The translations under genes were made by a program, and so were the position numbers. A DNA stretch of 64,000 bases. It comes from Yanghanlia sp047501535 (GTDB taxonomy: Bacteria; Pseudomonadota; Gammaproteobacteria; Burkholderiales; Burkholderiaceae_B). Under the pieces are notes generated by a model. It was not told the DNA's origin and ran no database searches. It saw nothing but the letters and a program-made list of their open reading frames with translations. Location: positions 62,001-126,000 of the forward strand of contig NZ_JAZDRJ010000012.1 of the NCBI RefSeq assembly GCF_047501535.1. The letters run 5' to 3'. This document shows, one piece after another, positions 1 to 8,123 of the stretch (position 1 is the stretch's first letter; every line of letters starts with the position of its first letter).

Positions 1-389
1 CCATGTTCCTGGCGTTTCGTGCGGCAGGCGCCAAGGATTGGCGCAGCCACTTGGCTATTGCCCTGGATCACTCCGGCAGTCAGCACCGCTTGCAGTTTCA
101 TCACATTTTCCCCAAGGCATTGCTGCGAGGCAGTTATACCCCCCGTGAGGCTGACGACATCGCCAACCTGGCTTTCATCGGCGGCAAAACCAATCGCGCG
201 ATCAGCGACAAAGCGCCTGTGGCCTACCTGTTACCGCTGGTGGCGCAGCACGGTGCGGCACCATTCGCGGCACAGTGCATCCCGGTGGAGGAGGAACTGT
301 TGGTACTGGATCACTACAAGGCGTTCTTGCAGGAGCGCCGTAAACGCATCGCGGCGGCACTGAATGCTTTCATCCATGCGGCCGCTTGA
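1..389 (+). CDS. HNH endonuclease-like protein (DUF262/DUF1524 type), C-terminal fragment
   Basis: Only the last ~128 codons lie in the window; the reading frame is open to the left edge, so the true start is outside. The fragment carries the HHIFPK motif near residue 34 and a following block with NLAFIGGKTNRAISDKAP. This pair is typical of the His-Me/HNH nuclease half of DUF262-DUF1524 (GmrSD-like) proteins, a family linked to restriction of modified DNA and phage defence. The next gene, a condensin-type defence operon, starts 95 bases downstream on the same strand, which suits a defence cluster. The N-terminal DUF262 NTPase half cannot be seen, so the complete architecture is inferred. Confidence 0.75.
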   Translation, partial: MFLAFRAAGAKDWRSHLAIALDHSGSQHRLQFHHIFPKALLRGSYTPREADDIANLAFIGGKTNRAISDKAPVAYLLPLVAQHGAAPFAAQCIPVEEELLVLDHYKAFLQERRKRIAAALNAFIHAAA

Positions 390-413
390 GCTGGTAATAC
401 CGTGTTGTTGCCG

Positions 414-451
414 CCCTGTGCGGCTGGCGGGTGAGAGCATGCCGCACAGGG
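414..451. repeat. 11-bp perfect inverted repeat between HNH gene and condensin operon
   Basis: CCCTGTGCGGC at 414-424 is the exact reverse complement of GCCGCACAGGG at 441-451, with a 16-base loop. No T-tract follows, so it is not a classical intrinsic terminator. It could be a weak terminator for the upstream gene or an RNA or DNA control element for the operon that starts at 485. Confidence 0.5.
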
Positions 452-484
452 CATGCCTGCTCGGTGGTGGGAGACTGAACTGAC

Positions 485-1744
485 ATGGCCAACCCTCGCT
501 CGCTGGTCTACGCGCTTTACACTCATTGGGACACCGTGGAGCTTTTGGTGCGGCTGTCGCGCGAGTTTGCCGTGCTGACCAGCGATCAGGTATTGAACGG
601 CATTGCCAAGGTATCCGGGCAACGGGATGCCGAAACGCAGGGCGCGGTACTGCGTGCCCTGGTCAATGCGGACATCCTGCAAACCTTGCCGCGCAGCAGC
701 GATCTGCAGCTCAATGCCTATGTGCTGGAGTTCGTGCGCGGCCTCACCCGTGAACATGAGCTGGGCCTGGCTGCCGTACTGCAGGCTCGTGTTGCTGCGA
801 TCCGTGAAGCCACCGAAGCACTCAATGAAGGGATGCTCGGGGCCGACATGGATCGCGTGCGCGGGGCCGCCAACAAGCTGGCAGAACTCTTCCGCCAGAT
901 CAGCCTGCAGCTCGATCAGGACCGGCACGCGCTCTTTGAGCTGGCGGAAAACGCCAAAAGCGCCGACAGCAGCATGCCGATCAGCCAGCGCTACCGCGAG
1001 GTGCTGGAAGCCTACGATCATTATGTGGAGCCGATGAACCAGATGATGGACAGCGGCTCGCAGGGTACCTTTTATCCCTATCTGGAAGAAGCGGAGCGTG
1101 CGCTCGACTTGAGCCTAGAGCAATTGTCGGTACAGGGTGCGCTCTACTCGCATCGCTTGCAGTTACGTCAGGTGGCGCACCAGGCCAAGGAGCTGCGGCG
1201 CTTTGGCCGGCTGGTTGCGCAACAGTGCGCCGATACACTGCTGCCCCTGCGCGAAGAGCTGCGTCAGCACAACGCACTGACCAGTGCCATCAGCTTGCTG
1301 TTGGGGCAGGTGCGCAAACGCGGCCTGCGTCGCGCACTGTCGCGCCCGGCGGATGAGACCGCACTCCCCGTCTGGCGCAATGAGCGCGGTTTCAAATTGC
1401 AATTGGGCGATGAGGTACGGGCGGTCATGGCTGCCGCGCACCAATACCAGCCGCAGGCGGTGGCCTTTCCGAAGGATGAGCCTGGCGATGACGCTCCCTT
1501 GCTGGAGCAGGTGGACGAAGCCGCTATTCGTGCGCATCTGGCCCGCAGCTTGCCGGTGGAAAATGTGCTCGATTGGCTGCACCGCCATTACGCCCACCTG
1601 CAGGATGCCACCTTGCTGCGCCTATTCCATGACCTGCAACATGAGCCCGGCTGGCAGTTCGAGGCAGCCAGCCAGCCTGAAAAAACCACGCTGCAGACGA
1701 TTCGCGTCCTGCATCACCCTCACCGCGTGAGTATCCCGCAATGA
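485..1744 (+). CDS. MukF/JetA-like kleisin subunit of a Wadjet/Mks condensin
   Basis: This 419-residue, largely helical protein is the first gene of a four-gene operon. Its size, position and pattern fit a kleisin-type subunit (MukF/MksF/JetA): an N-terminal winged-helix-like section, central long helices rich in Gln, Glu, Leu and Arg, and a C-terminal section likely to cap the ATPase head. In Wadjet and Mks complexes this subunit bridges the SMC-like ATPase heads and binds the MukE-like subunit. Its last codons overlap the next gene by four bases (1741-1744), so translation is probably coupled. The assignment rests mostly on operon order and the recognisable downstream partners, because kleisins diverge strongly. 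Confidence 0.7.
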   Translation: MANPRSLVYALYTHWDTVELLVRLSREFAVLTSDQVLNGIAKVSGQRDAETQGAVLRALVNADILQTLPRSSDLQLNAYVLEFVRGLTREHELGLAAVLQARVAAIREATEALNEGMLGADMDRVRGAANKLAELFRQISLQLDQDRHALFELAENAKSADSSMPISQRYREVLEAYDHYVEPMNQMMDSGSQGTFYPYLEEAERALDLSLEQLSVQGALYSHRLQLRQVAHQAKELRRFGRLVAQQCADTLLPLREELRQHNALTSAISLLLGQVRKRGLRRALSRPADETALPVWRNERGFKLQLGDEVRAVMAAAHQYQPQAVAFPKDEPGDDAPLLEQVDEAAIRAHLARSLPVENVLDWLHRHYAHLQDATLLRLFHDLQHEPGWQFEAASQPEKTTLQTIRVLHHPHRVSIPQ

Positions 1745-2355
1745 CGATCCCACACGCTCTGGCAGCCGCCCTGTCGCAAATGCCGGCATTGGCCGAGCTG
1801 TTCCGCTTGTTTCTCTCCGGCAAACACCTGAATCGAATGGCCGAGCCCGCGCTGTGGGCGGAGCTGGAACAGCACGAGGCCAGCTATGTCGGCTTGTTTG
1901 CCGCGCTGGGGTTCGAACTGCGCCTGGATGCCAGGGGCTTTGCCTGGTTTCACAACAGCGAGGCCAACAGCAACATCGGCAAAATCAGCCGCCAGCTGGC
2001 CTTGCTGTTCATGGTGATCTTCGATGCCCAGGCCAACGCCGGCAAGGCCCTGCAGCGCTTTACCGATTGGCTGATCGACAGCGCCTGGCTGGCCGAGGTT
2101 TACAAGCAACAGCAAGACCTGCTGGATGCCGAGGGCCTCAACCCCGACGCCCTGGTGGAGCTGATGGGCCGCGCCTGCAACTTGGGCTTTGCCGTGGCCG
2201 AGCCAGCGGGCTGGCGACTGCTGCCCGCTGTATGCCGCTACCTCGACCATTTCGAAAGCCTGGCATTGACGGCCAAGACCGATGGCGACGAAGAGAGCAC
2301 GCCTGCAGCGGAAGACTGGACTGCGGATGCACCAGACGACGAGGAGAACACCTGA
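1741..2355 (+). CDS. MukE/JetB-like condensin subunit
   Basis: A 204-residue protein that fits MukE/MksE/JetB, the small winged-helix dimer that sits on the kleisin and modulates the ATPase and DNA clamping. The middle section (about residues 50-150) has the mixed hydrophobic and charged helical pattern of a double winged helix, including FAWFHNSEANSNIGKISRQL. The last ~25 residues are an acidic tail (EDWTADAPDDEENT). It overlaps the upstream kleisin gene by four bases, and its stop codon shares one base with the ATG of the ATPase gene at 2355. Identification is mainly by size and context. Confidence 0.68.
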   Translation: MTIPHALAAALSQMPALAELFRLFLSGKHLNRMAEPALWAELEQHEASYVGLFAALGFELRLDARGFAWFHNSEANSNIGKISRQLALLFMVIFDAQANAGKALQRFTDWLIDSAWLAEVYKQQQDLLDAEGLNPDALVELMGRACNLGFAVAEPAGWRLLPAVCRYLDHFESLALTAKTDGDEESTPAAEDWTADAPDDEENT

Positions 2356-5108
2356 TGCAGTACGGGTTCCAACGTCTGGTCCTGCTGGGCAGCGCCGGCT
2401 ACTCGCGTGCCGAGCTGCCGCTCGATGGTGCGGTCTCTCTGGTAGCGCCCAACAATACCGGCAAAACCAGCCTGATCAATGCCCTGCAGTTTCTGCTGAT
2501 CATCGACCGCCGCCGTATGGATTTTGGTGCCCACGATGTGGACAAGAGCCGGCGCTTCTATTTCCCCAACAACAGCGCCTATGTGCTGCTGGAGGTGTCG
2601 CTGCCGGAGTCCGGCACCGTCGTGCTGGGTTGCGTGGGCAAAGGGGTGAGCTTCGAGTACGAGTATTTCGCCTATGCCGGGCCGCTGAAGGTCGAGGAGT
2701 TCTGCCTGCCGGATGGCACCTTGGTGGCACAACCGCAACTGGCCAGCCATCTGGCGAGCCACGAACGCAGGGTGTTCAGCTACAGCAGCAGCGAATTCGC
2801 CGACATGATCTATGGCGGACGCAGCCGCAAGCTCGCCAGCCAGCAGAATTTCTGCGTTTTCCGGCTGGAGCACGCCAGTGATGCCAGCGTTTTTCAGAGG
2901 GTGCTGACCCGCACGCTGCGCCTGGACAAACTGCGCTCCAGCGAGGTAAAGGACTATCTGCTGCAGATTTTCCGGCGCGATCTGCCGGATGCCAGCATCG
3001 ACTTCAAGGCGGAATGGGACAAGGCGTTTGCCGACCTCAACGCCGAACGTAGCCAGTACCTGGCCGCTGTGCGGCTGCAAGCCACTCTGGGCGAACTGGA
3101 ACAGAAGCAGGAGGCCCGCTTGGTGTTGCGCGGCAAATTGCTGTGCTGGCGCCCCTTGATCGACACGGCACTGGGTCAGTGGCAACAGCATTACGAGACC
3201 CGCCAGCAAACCTTGCAGCATGAGTTGGCGCAGTGCGATGTCGAGCTGCAGCGCCTGCGCGAACAGGATATGCAGTCGGCTGGCGAGAAGAAAGAGTGCG
3301 AGTTGGAACAAAAGCAGCTCGGCCAACAAAGCGAACAGTTGCGCGCCTTGCAGCAGCGTTTTGCCTTGATCCCCGACCGCGCCCTGCTGGAGGCGCGCCG
3401 CCACGAGTTGCTGGCGCAACGGGATGCGCTGGTGGTGAGGATCGGCCAGGCCCAGAGCCGCACGCCAGCGGCCATCGAGCGCGAGCTGGCACGGATCGAA
3501 CGGGAATCCGCGCAGCTGGCGCAGGAGTTGCGCACCCAGGGGCAGAACCTCTATCAGCAACTGGCCAGTGTCGTATCTTCGGAACAACTCAACGCGCTGA
3601 ACAAGGTGCTGGCCAAGCCGGTACTGACCCTGGGCAACGAAGATTTCCGCCTTGATGGCAAGGCCCTGCTTGCGGCCTTGGTCGATGCGAATGCCGGGCA
3701 ATTCAATTTGCCTGGCCTGCAACTGCGGCTGGAAGCCCTGCCGGCACAGTATCAGCAACGGACCCTGGCGGAACTGAGCGAATTGCAGCAGGAGTTGCAG
3801 CAACAGCAGACTCAGCTGCAAGAACAATTGGCCACCGCCCTGGCTCTGGAAAACGTCAAACAGCAACGCCAAGCGCTGGAGCAGCAACTAGCCGAACTGG
3901 ATGCCGAGTTGCGGGACTACGCGCACATGCAGGACTTGCGGCAAAGTGAGGCCGAGCGCGAGGAGCGGCTGCAGACACTGGCGAAAAAGCTCGCCGAACT
4001 CGGCGCCAGTCTGGCGCAGTCGGCAGAGCGGCACCGCGCATTGGATCAGCAGCGGCAGCAGCGGCAACAGGATTTGGCGGCCTTGCAGCAGCAACACCGG
4101 CAGATCGAGCAACGCCGTCATCAGCGAGTCGACCACGAAGGCCCCTTCACCTGGCTGGCCGACCTGCCGCACAGCCCTTGGTTGGCCCAGCCCGAGTTCG
4201 CGCTGGAGCAACTGGCTGAGCGACTGCAGACCTATCAGGTCGACTGCCGCCAGTTGCTGGAGCTGGATGAGCAGATCCGCCATCTGCTGGGTGAAATCCA
4301 TAGCGGCGGATTGACCAAGTATCAGTTTGTCGGCGAACCGGAAAGCGAGATTGTTCGTCTCGTTGAATTCGCCCATCACCTGCCGCAGGAAGCCGAAGCC
4401 CTGGAAAAGAAAGTGCGCTCGGCGGTGGTGAATGTGGCCGCCTGCCTGCGCGAACTGCGCGACGGCCTGTTTGCTTTCAAGCGCCGGATGCGCGAGTTCA
4501 ACCGCAAGATCAGCGGCCGGCAACTTTCCGATCTGGCCGTGTTCAAGATCGAACCCGAAGACGAAACCATTCTGGTCGAGGCCATCGAACTGCTGATCAG
4601 TACCGCCGCCACTGTGGACAGTGGCGAAACCTTCGAGCTGTTCAACCAGCAGAGCGTACTCGACGATGATCAACTCAATCGCGCCAAGACCCTGCTGATC
4701 GAAGAGGGTAACGCCCGCCATGGCCTGCGGGTGGCCGACCTGTTTCGCCTGCGTTTCTGGGTCGGCAAGGCAGATCGCGAGCCGGAAGCCTTCGATGACC
4801 TCGACAGTGCCGCCTCCAATGGCACCGTGCTGATGGCCAAATTGGTGACGGGGCTGGCGATGCTGCATCTGATGCAGGATCAGCGTCGCCCCATCCAGGG
4901 CATCTGCTATCTGGACGAGGCACTGGCCCTGGACGCCCGCAATCAGCGCAGCCTGATCGACACGGCGGCGGAGTTCGGCTTCTCGTTGATTTTTGCCTCG
5001 CCCGCGCCGCTGACGACCGTGCGCTACTGCGTGCCGATTCACACGCGCAACGGCAGCAACCAGATCAGCCGCCATAGCTGGCAGATCATCGAACCGCTGG
5101 ATGGCTGA
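2355..5108 (+). CDS. SMC/MukB/JetC-like condensin ATPase
   Basis: This is the motor subunit, 917 residues from the ATG at 2355. That start overlaps the previous stop by one base; the open frame reaches back to 1854, but those codons lie inside the MukE-like gene. A P-loop sits at residues 31-38 (APNNTGKT), with Ala where Walker A normally has Gly. The middle (about 250-620) is a long Gln/Glu/Leu-rich coiled coil interrupted by a hinge-like segment. Walker B is ICYLDE at 850-855, and the signature-like region before it (near 818) reads SNGTVLMAKL rather than a clear LSGGQ. Together the N- and C-terminal ends make an SMC-type ATPase head. In Wadjet, this ATPase extrudes DNA loops so that circular plasmids are recognised and cut by the nuclease encoded next. 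Confidence 0.85.
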   Translation: MQYGFQRLVLLGSAGYSRAELPLDGAVSLVAPNNTGKTSLINALQFLLIIDRRRMDFGAHDVDKSRRFYFPNNSAYVLLEVSLPESGTVVLGCVGKGVSFEYEYFAYAGPLKVEEFCLPDGTLVAQPQLASHLASHERRVFSYSSSEFADMIYGGRSRKLASQQNFCVFRLEHASDASVFQRVLTRTLRLDKLRSSEVKDYLLQIFRRDLPDASIDFKAEWDKAFADLNAERSQYLAAVRLQATLGELEQKQEARLVLRGKLLCWRPLIDTALGQWQQHYETRQQTLQHELAQCDVELQRLREQDMQSAGEKKECELEQKQLGQQSEQLRALQQRFALIPDRALLEARRHELLAQRDALVVRIGQAQSRTPAAIERELARIERESAQLAQELRTQGQNLYQQLASVVSSEQLNALNKVLAKPVLTLGNEDFRLDGKALLAALVDANAGQFNLPGLQLRLEALPAQYQQRTLAELSELQQELQQQQTQLQEQLATALALENVKQQRQALEQQLAELDAELRDYAHMQDLRQSEAEREERLQTLAKKLAELGASLAQSAERHRALDQQRQQRQQDLAALQQQHRQIEQRRHQRVDHEGPFTWLADLPHSPWLAQPEFALEQLAERLQTYQVDCRQLLELDEQIRHLLGEIHSGGLTKYQFVGEPESEIVRLVEFAHHLPQEAEALEKKVRSAVVNVAACLRELRDGLFAFKRRMREFNRKISGRQLSDLAVFKIEPEDETILVEAIELLISTAATVDSGETFELFNQQSVLDDDQLNRAKTLLIEEGNARHGLRVADLFRLRFWVGKADREPEAFDDLDSAASNGTVLMAKLVTGLAMLHLMQDQRRPIQGICYLDEALALDARNQRSLIDTAAEFGFSLIFASPAPLTTVRYCVPIHTRNGSNQISRHSWQIIEPLDG

Positions 5109-5110
5109 GC

Positions 5111-5974
5111 ATGGATCGAACCTTGCGCGCAGCCTTGCTCAAGCTGCATGGCCAACAAACCCTGCCGGCCAGCCATTTCACCGCCGCTCAGCGCAGCGCT
5201 CTGGATCGCTTTGCCCGGCAGACAGGAGCGGTAATCTGCCAGCGTCAGGGGCGCGGGGATGTTTACCGTGTCAGCGATCCGCGACTATTTGATATCCATC
5301 TGAGCGCACTCTCCCCCCAAGTCGGGATGCTGGCCACGGACGACCTGCCGCTGCGGGCGCAACACATCGCCCACGCGCGCGACAGCAAAGCGCGCAATCA
5401 TCAGCATGAGTGCTACTACCCCTTGCTCAAGGCCGTTGGCGAAAAGGTTCTCTGGCGGCAAGGCGAACACGGGAGCGAACTGCCACTCAGCCAGCTCACG
5501 CACCACTTCGGGGCTGCCAGCCTGCGCATTGAAACTGGCGACACCTGGCAAAGCGGGCAGCCGCTCTGGCTGGTGGAGAACCAGGCGCTGTTTGACCGCA
5601 CGGATTGGCTGCCAGTAGGAACGCAAGCCACCCTGCTGTACTACGGCGGACAGCTTGATGGCCGGCTTCTCGCCTGGCTGGGGCAGCGCCCGCGTGCAAG
5701 CCGTGTCGTACTGTTCCCGGACTATGACGGCGTGGGGCTGGCCAATTTCGCGCGACTCTTTGCGCAGCTTGGTGACACTTGCGAATGCTGGCTGATGCCC
5801 GACTGGCAAAGCAAACTGGCACGCTATGGTAGCCAGCGGCTATGGCAGGATACGCTTCGGGAGTTCACCAGTGCTGTTCTGCAGTTGCCTGATTATCTGG
5901 GCCCGTTAACCGAACAAATGCGCCAATCCGGACTGGCGCTCGAACAGGAAGCGGTCTGGCTATCTGTTCTGTAG
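5111..5974 (+). CDS. JetD-like TOPRIM nuclease subunit of the condensin system
   Basis: A 287-residue protein starting two bases after the ATPase stop. The C-terminal half carries a TOPRIM-type metal site: Glu156 in LWLVENQALF, then Asp204 and Asp206 in VVLFPDYDGVGL. This matches the nuclease subunit (JetD/MksG) that cleaves DNA once the condensin stalls on a small circle. The N-terminal ~130 residues look like a small DNA-binding arm. By recollection, the well-studied type I JetD proteins are nearer 390 residues, so this is a shorter variant. Its 3' end overlaps a small opposite-strand reading frame by 15 bases. Confidence 0.8.
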   Translation: MDRTLRAALLKLHGQQTLPASHFTAAQRSALDRFARQTGAVICQRQGRGDVYRVSDPRLFDIHLSALSPQVGMLATDDLPLRAQHIAHARDSKARNHQHECYYPLLKAVGEKVLWRQGEHGSELPLSQLTHHFGAASLRIETGDTWQSGQPLWLVENQALFDRTDWLPVGTQATLLYYGGQLDGRLLAWLGQRPRASRVVLFPDYDGVGLANFARLFAQLGDTCECWLMPDWQSKLARYGSQRLWQDTLREFTSAVLQLPDYLGPLTEQMRQSGLALEQEAVWLSVL

Positions 5975-6217
5975 GTGCCCTTTGAGTAAGCTCGCAATGT
6001 CACCTGGGGCCAGGCCAGCCTCTAGGGACCGCCTCAGCGCCTGCTCCAGTTGTTGCCAGCCCTGCGCTGAAGTGACATTACTGCCTAATGTTTCGGTCAG
6101 ACGGAACATCAGCCCTTCCAGCAGCTCTTCGTCACCCACGTCCGATGCTGTCTGCTCCGCCAGCGCCAAGAGGACGTTGTGTGCTGATGCCAACGAGTCG
6201 ATTGGCACCCCGGCCAA
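5960..6217 (-). CDS. small hypothetical protein, TTG start
   Basis: An 85-codon frame on the minus strand between the nuclease gene and hipBA. It begins at a TTG; an in-frame TAA lies a few codons upstream and no ATG is available. The product looks protein-like, with amphipathic helices such as EELLEGLMFRLTETLG and a C-terminus reading LEAGLAPGDIASLLKGHLQNR. It overlaps the 3' end of the TOPRIM gene by 15 bases, tail to tail. It may be the 3' remnant of a longer gene or a genuine small protein. No function is recognised. Confidence 0.35.
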   Translation of the reverse strand: MAGVPIDSLASAHNVLLALAEQTASDVGDEELLEGLMFRLTETLGSNVTSAQGWQQLEQALRRSLEAGLAPGDIASLLKGHLQNR

Positions 6218-6300
6218 TGCTGCAGGGGGGTAGCGTTACGATGGTCACCGCATGATCGCTCGCGGCAGCTATCGCAGCCATCTGCTTTCAAGAACAAGTA

Positions 6301-6321
6301 AAGTACATTAAAATGATACTT
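6301..6321. promoter_or_regulatory. candidate hipBA promoter/operator
   Basis: The ~130 bases before hipB are AT-rich compared with their surroundings. A short inverted repeat, AAGTA at 6301-6305 and TACTT at 6317-6321, could be a binding site for the autoregulating antitoxin. The arms are only five bases, so this is a weak call. Confidence 0.3.
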
Positions 6322-6353
6322 AAGCAATTTTTTCCGCGTTAAGAGTTATAAAA

Positions 6354-6665
6354 GTGACTTTTCATCTCTCGACTCCCGCTGAGATCCTGCACGTGCTGGG
6401 GGCTCGTCTGCGGGAACAGCGGCTGGCCCAATCGCTGACGCAGCGTGAACTGGCGCAAATGGCCGGACTGTCGCTGGGAGCGGTGCGCAAACTCGAAAGC
6501 GACGGTCAGTGCTCGCTGGAAACGCTGGTCCGTGTTGCGCAGGCGCTTGGCTTGCTGGAGGCGCTGGACGATCTCTTTGTGCTGAAACGGCAATCCATCG
6601 CCCAGATGCAGCAGGCGGACATTGCCAGCCGCCGCCAGCGTGCGCCGCGTAAGAGAGCATCATGA
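6354..6665 (+). CDS. hipB: HipB-like antitoxin, XRE-family helix-turn-helix
   Basis: A 103-residue protein starting at GTG 6354. An XRE helix-turn-helix covers about residues 13-68 (RLREQRLAQSLTQRELAQMAG, then LSLGAVRKLES). It is the usual partner of HipA toxins: it binds HipA and represses the operon. Its stop overlaps the ATG of the HipA gene (ATGA at 6662-6665), so the two are translationally coupled. The Lys/Arg-rich C-terminal tail (RRQRAPRKRAS) is a likely flexible extension. A downstream ATG is not available near the N-terminus, which supports the GTG start. Confidence 0.85.
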   Translation: MTFHLSTPAEILHVLGARLREQRLAQSLTQRELAQMAGLSLGAVRKLESDGQCSLETLVRVAQALGLLEALDDLFVLKRQSIAQMQQADIASRRQRAPRKRAS

Positions 6666-7885
6666 AGCTGCTGACCGTGCATTATTGCGGCTGGGGTGAG
6701 GACTGGCCGTTGGGACGCCTGGCCGATGATGGTCAATCCCTGCTCTTCGAATATTCTCCCGAAGCTCTGTCTCAGGGCTTGGAACTGTCGCCCTTGCACC
6801 TCAAGCTGCGTGCGGATGCCTACGGAAGTTTTCCAACCCATTTGCATCGCCTTCCGGGCCTGATCGCCGACAGTCTGCCGGACGGCTGGGGTTTGATGCT
6901 GATGGATCGGTTGTTCCGTCAACACGGCTTGCGCCATCCCGGGCCACTGGACCGCCTGGCCTTCATTGGTGAGCGCGCGATGGGCGCGTTGCGCTTCGTT
7001 CCGGCAAGCGACGCCGCTGCCCAGGAGCCCGACTGGTCCTTGCTGGCGCTGGCCGAGCAAAGCCGTCTCGCGCTCGCGGGCGAGGCGGGGGCAGCCCTGC
7101 GCGAGCTCGCGCTCACCGGCGGCTCACCGCAAGGGGTTCGACCCAAGGCCTTGGTGCAGTACGACGCAACGACCGGGCAAGTCAGCACCCGTCCGGATGC
7201 GCCCGGCAGTCCCTGGCTGGTCAAATTCCCGGCGCAGAACGAACACAAGGAGGTTTGCGCCATCGAGCAGCTCTACGCCGAGCTGGCCCGGGATTGCGGA
7301 CTGGATGTGCCCGAAAGTCGCTGGTTCGACCTTGGCCCCGAACTGGCCGCCTTCGGCGTCGCGCGCTTCGACCGAGAGGGTGGGCAACGCGTCCCGGTGC
7401 ACAGTCTGGCTGGATTGTTGCAGGTGGATTTTCGCCTGCCCGGTGCCACCGACTACACCGCCTTCCTGCGAGCTACCCGTTTCCTGACGCGCGACGAGCG
7501 CGAAGTGGAGAAAGCCTACGCGCGAGCCGTCTTCAATGTGCTCTTCCACAACCGTGACGACCACCCCAAGAATTTCGCGTGGCGTCTCGGGCCTGACCGG
7601 CGCTGGCGTCTGGCTCCGGCATTCGACCTGACCTTCAGCGAAGGCCCGATGGGCCAGCATCACCTAGACGTTTGCGGCGAAGGTGCTGCCATCGAACGCC
7701 GGCATTTATTGCGTCTGGCGGAGGAAGGTGGCGTCCCAAGGAAACGGGCGGAAGAGGTCATCGAGCGGATGTTGCCGCAGGCAAGCTCATTGGGTGAGCG
7801 ATTTGAGCGTGTTCCGATCAGGCAGATGTTGGCGCAGCAGATAAAATCCACCATTGATACCTGTCGCAGGCGTCTGGAAAGTTGA
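6662..7885 (+). CDS. hipA: HipA-like serine/threonine kinase toxin
   Basis: A 407-residue HipA-family protein. The N-terminal couple_hipA domain (about 1-100) includes LIADSLPDGWG. The kinase core has the regulatory loop GGSPQG (153-158) with Ser155 as the likely autophosphorylation site, the nucleotide lysine region LVKFPAQNEHKE, the catalytic loop FHNRDDHPKN (295-304) with Asp299 or Asp300 and Asn304, and the metal-binding Asp322 in PAFDLTF. E. coli HipA phosphorylates glutamyl-tRNA synthetase and causes persistence; the target here is unknown. All kinase motifs are intact, so the toxin is probably active. It ends about 160 bases before a strong terminator. Confidence 0.9.
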   Translation: MKLLTVHYCGWGEDWPLGRLADDGQSLLFEYSPEALSQGLELSPLHLKLRADAYGSFPTHLHRLPGLIADSLPDGWGLMLMDRLFRQHGLRHPGPLDRLAFIGERAMGALRFVPASDAAAQEPDWSLLALAEQSRLALAGEAGAALRELALTGGSPQGVRPKALVQYDATTGQVSTRPDAPGSPWLVKFPAQNEHKEVCAIEQLYAELARDCGLDVPESRWFDLGPELAAFGVARFDREGGQRVPVHSLAGLLQVDFRLPGATDYTAFLRATRFLTRDEREVEKAYARAVFNVLFHNRDDHPKNFAWRLGPDRRWRLAPAFDLTFSEGPMGQHHLDVCGEGAAIERRHLLRLAEEGGVPRKRAEEVIERMLPQASSLGERFERVPIRQMLAQQIKSTIDTCRRRLES

Positions 7886-7923
7886 ATCCGAGCCGCCGCA
7901 ACGGCGCCAGATCAGGGGTGAAC

Positions 7924-7950
7924 GTACTCACTACTGAGTTTTTTGAGTAC
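7924..7950. repeat. short AT-rich inverted repeat downstream of hipA
   Basis: GTACTCA at 7924-7930 pairs with TGAGTAC at 7944-7950. A nested ACTCA/TGAGT hairpin (7926-7939) is followed by six T. It may act as a minor terminator ahead of the stronger one at 8042. Confidence 0.35.
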
Positions 7951-8041
7951 AAACATGAGTATATTTTTTAACGGAGCAGCATGGCGAACTGTTTATTCAG
8001 TGATTTGCAGTCACAATCGCTGTTCAACGTCTAATTCTGTG

Positions 8042-8071
8042 CAGTGGCCGCGTCGTTGCGGCCACTGTTTT
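8042..8071 (+). terminator. intrinsic terminator closing the hipBA/defence block
   Basis: CAGTGGCCGC (8042-8051) and GCGGCCACTG (8058-8067) form a perfect 10-bp stem with a six-base loop, followed by TTTT. It separates the plus-strand defence genes from the minus-strand catabolic genes that end at 8124. Confidence 0.85.
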
Positions 8072-8123
8072 AATGCAGTGCGGCTCGACCGGTCGACCCC
8101 TGAATTGGCCGAGTGCCTGCCGG

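Noticed and set aside
1854..2354. Longer reading frame upstream of the condensin ATPase start
   Set aside because: It lies within the MukE-like gene in another frame; the ATP-binding head motif begins right after ATG 2355, which overlaps the previous stop as usual in coupled operons.
2238..3887. 549-codon minus-strand open frame opposite the condensin ATPase
   Set aside because: Composition is the antisense of a coiled-coil gene (Gln/Leu-rich), has no motif, and overlaps a well-supported gene.
3888..5075. 395-codon minus-strand open frame opposite the condensin ATPase
   Set aside because: Shadow of the same high-GC coding region; no recognisable domain.
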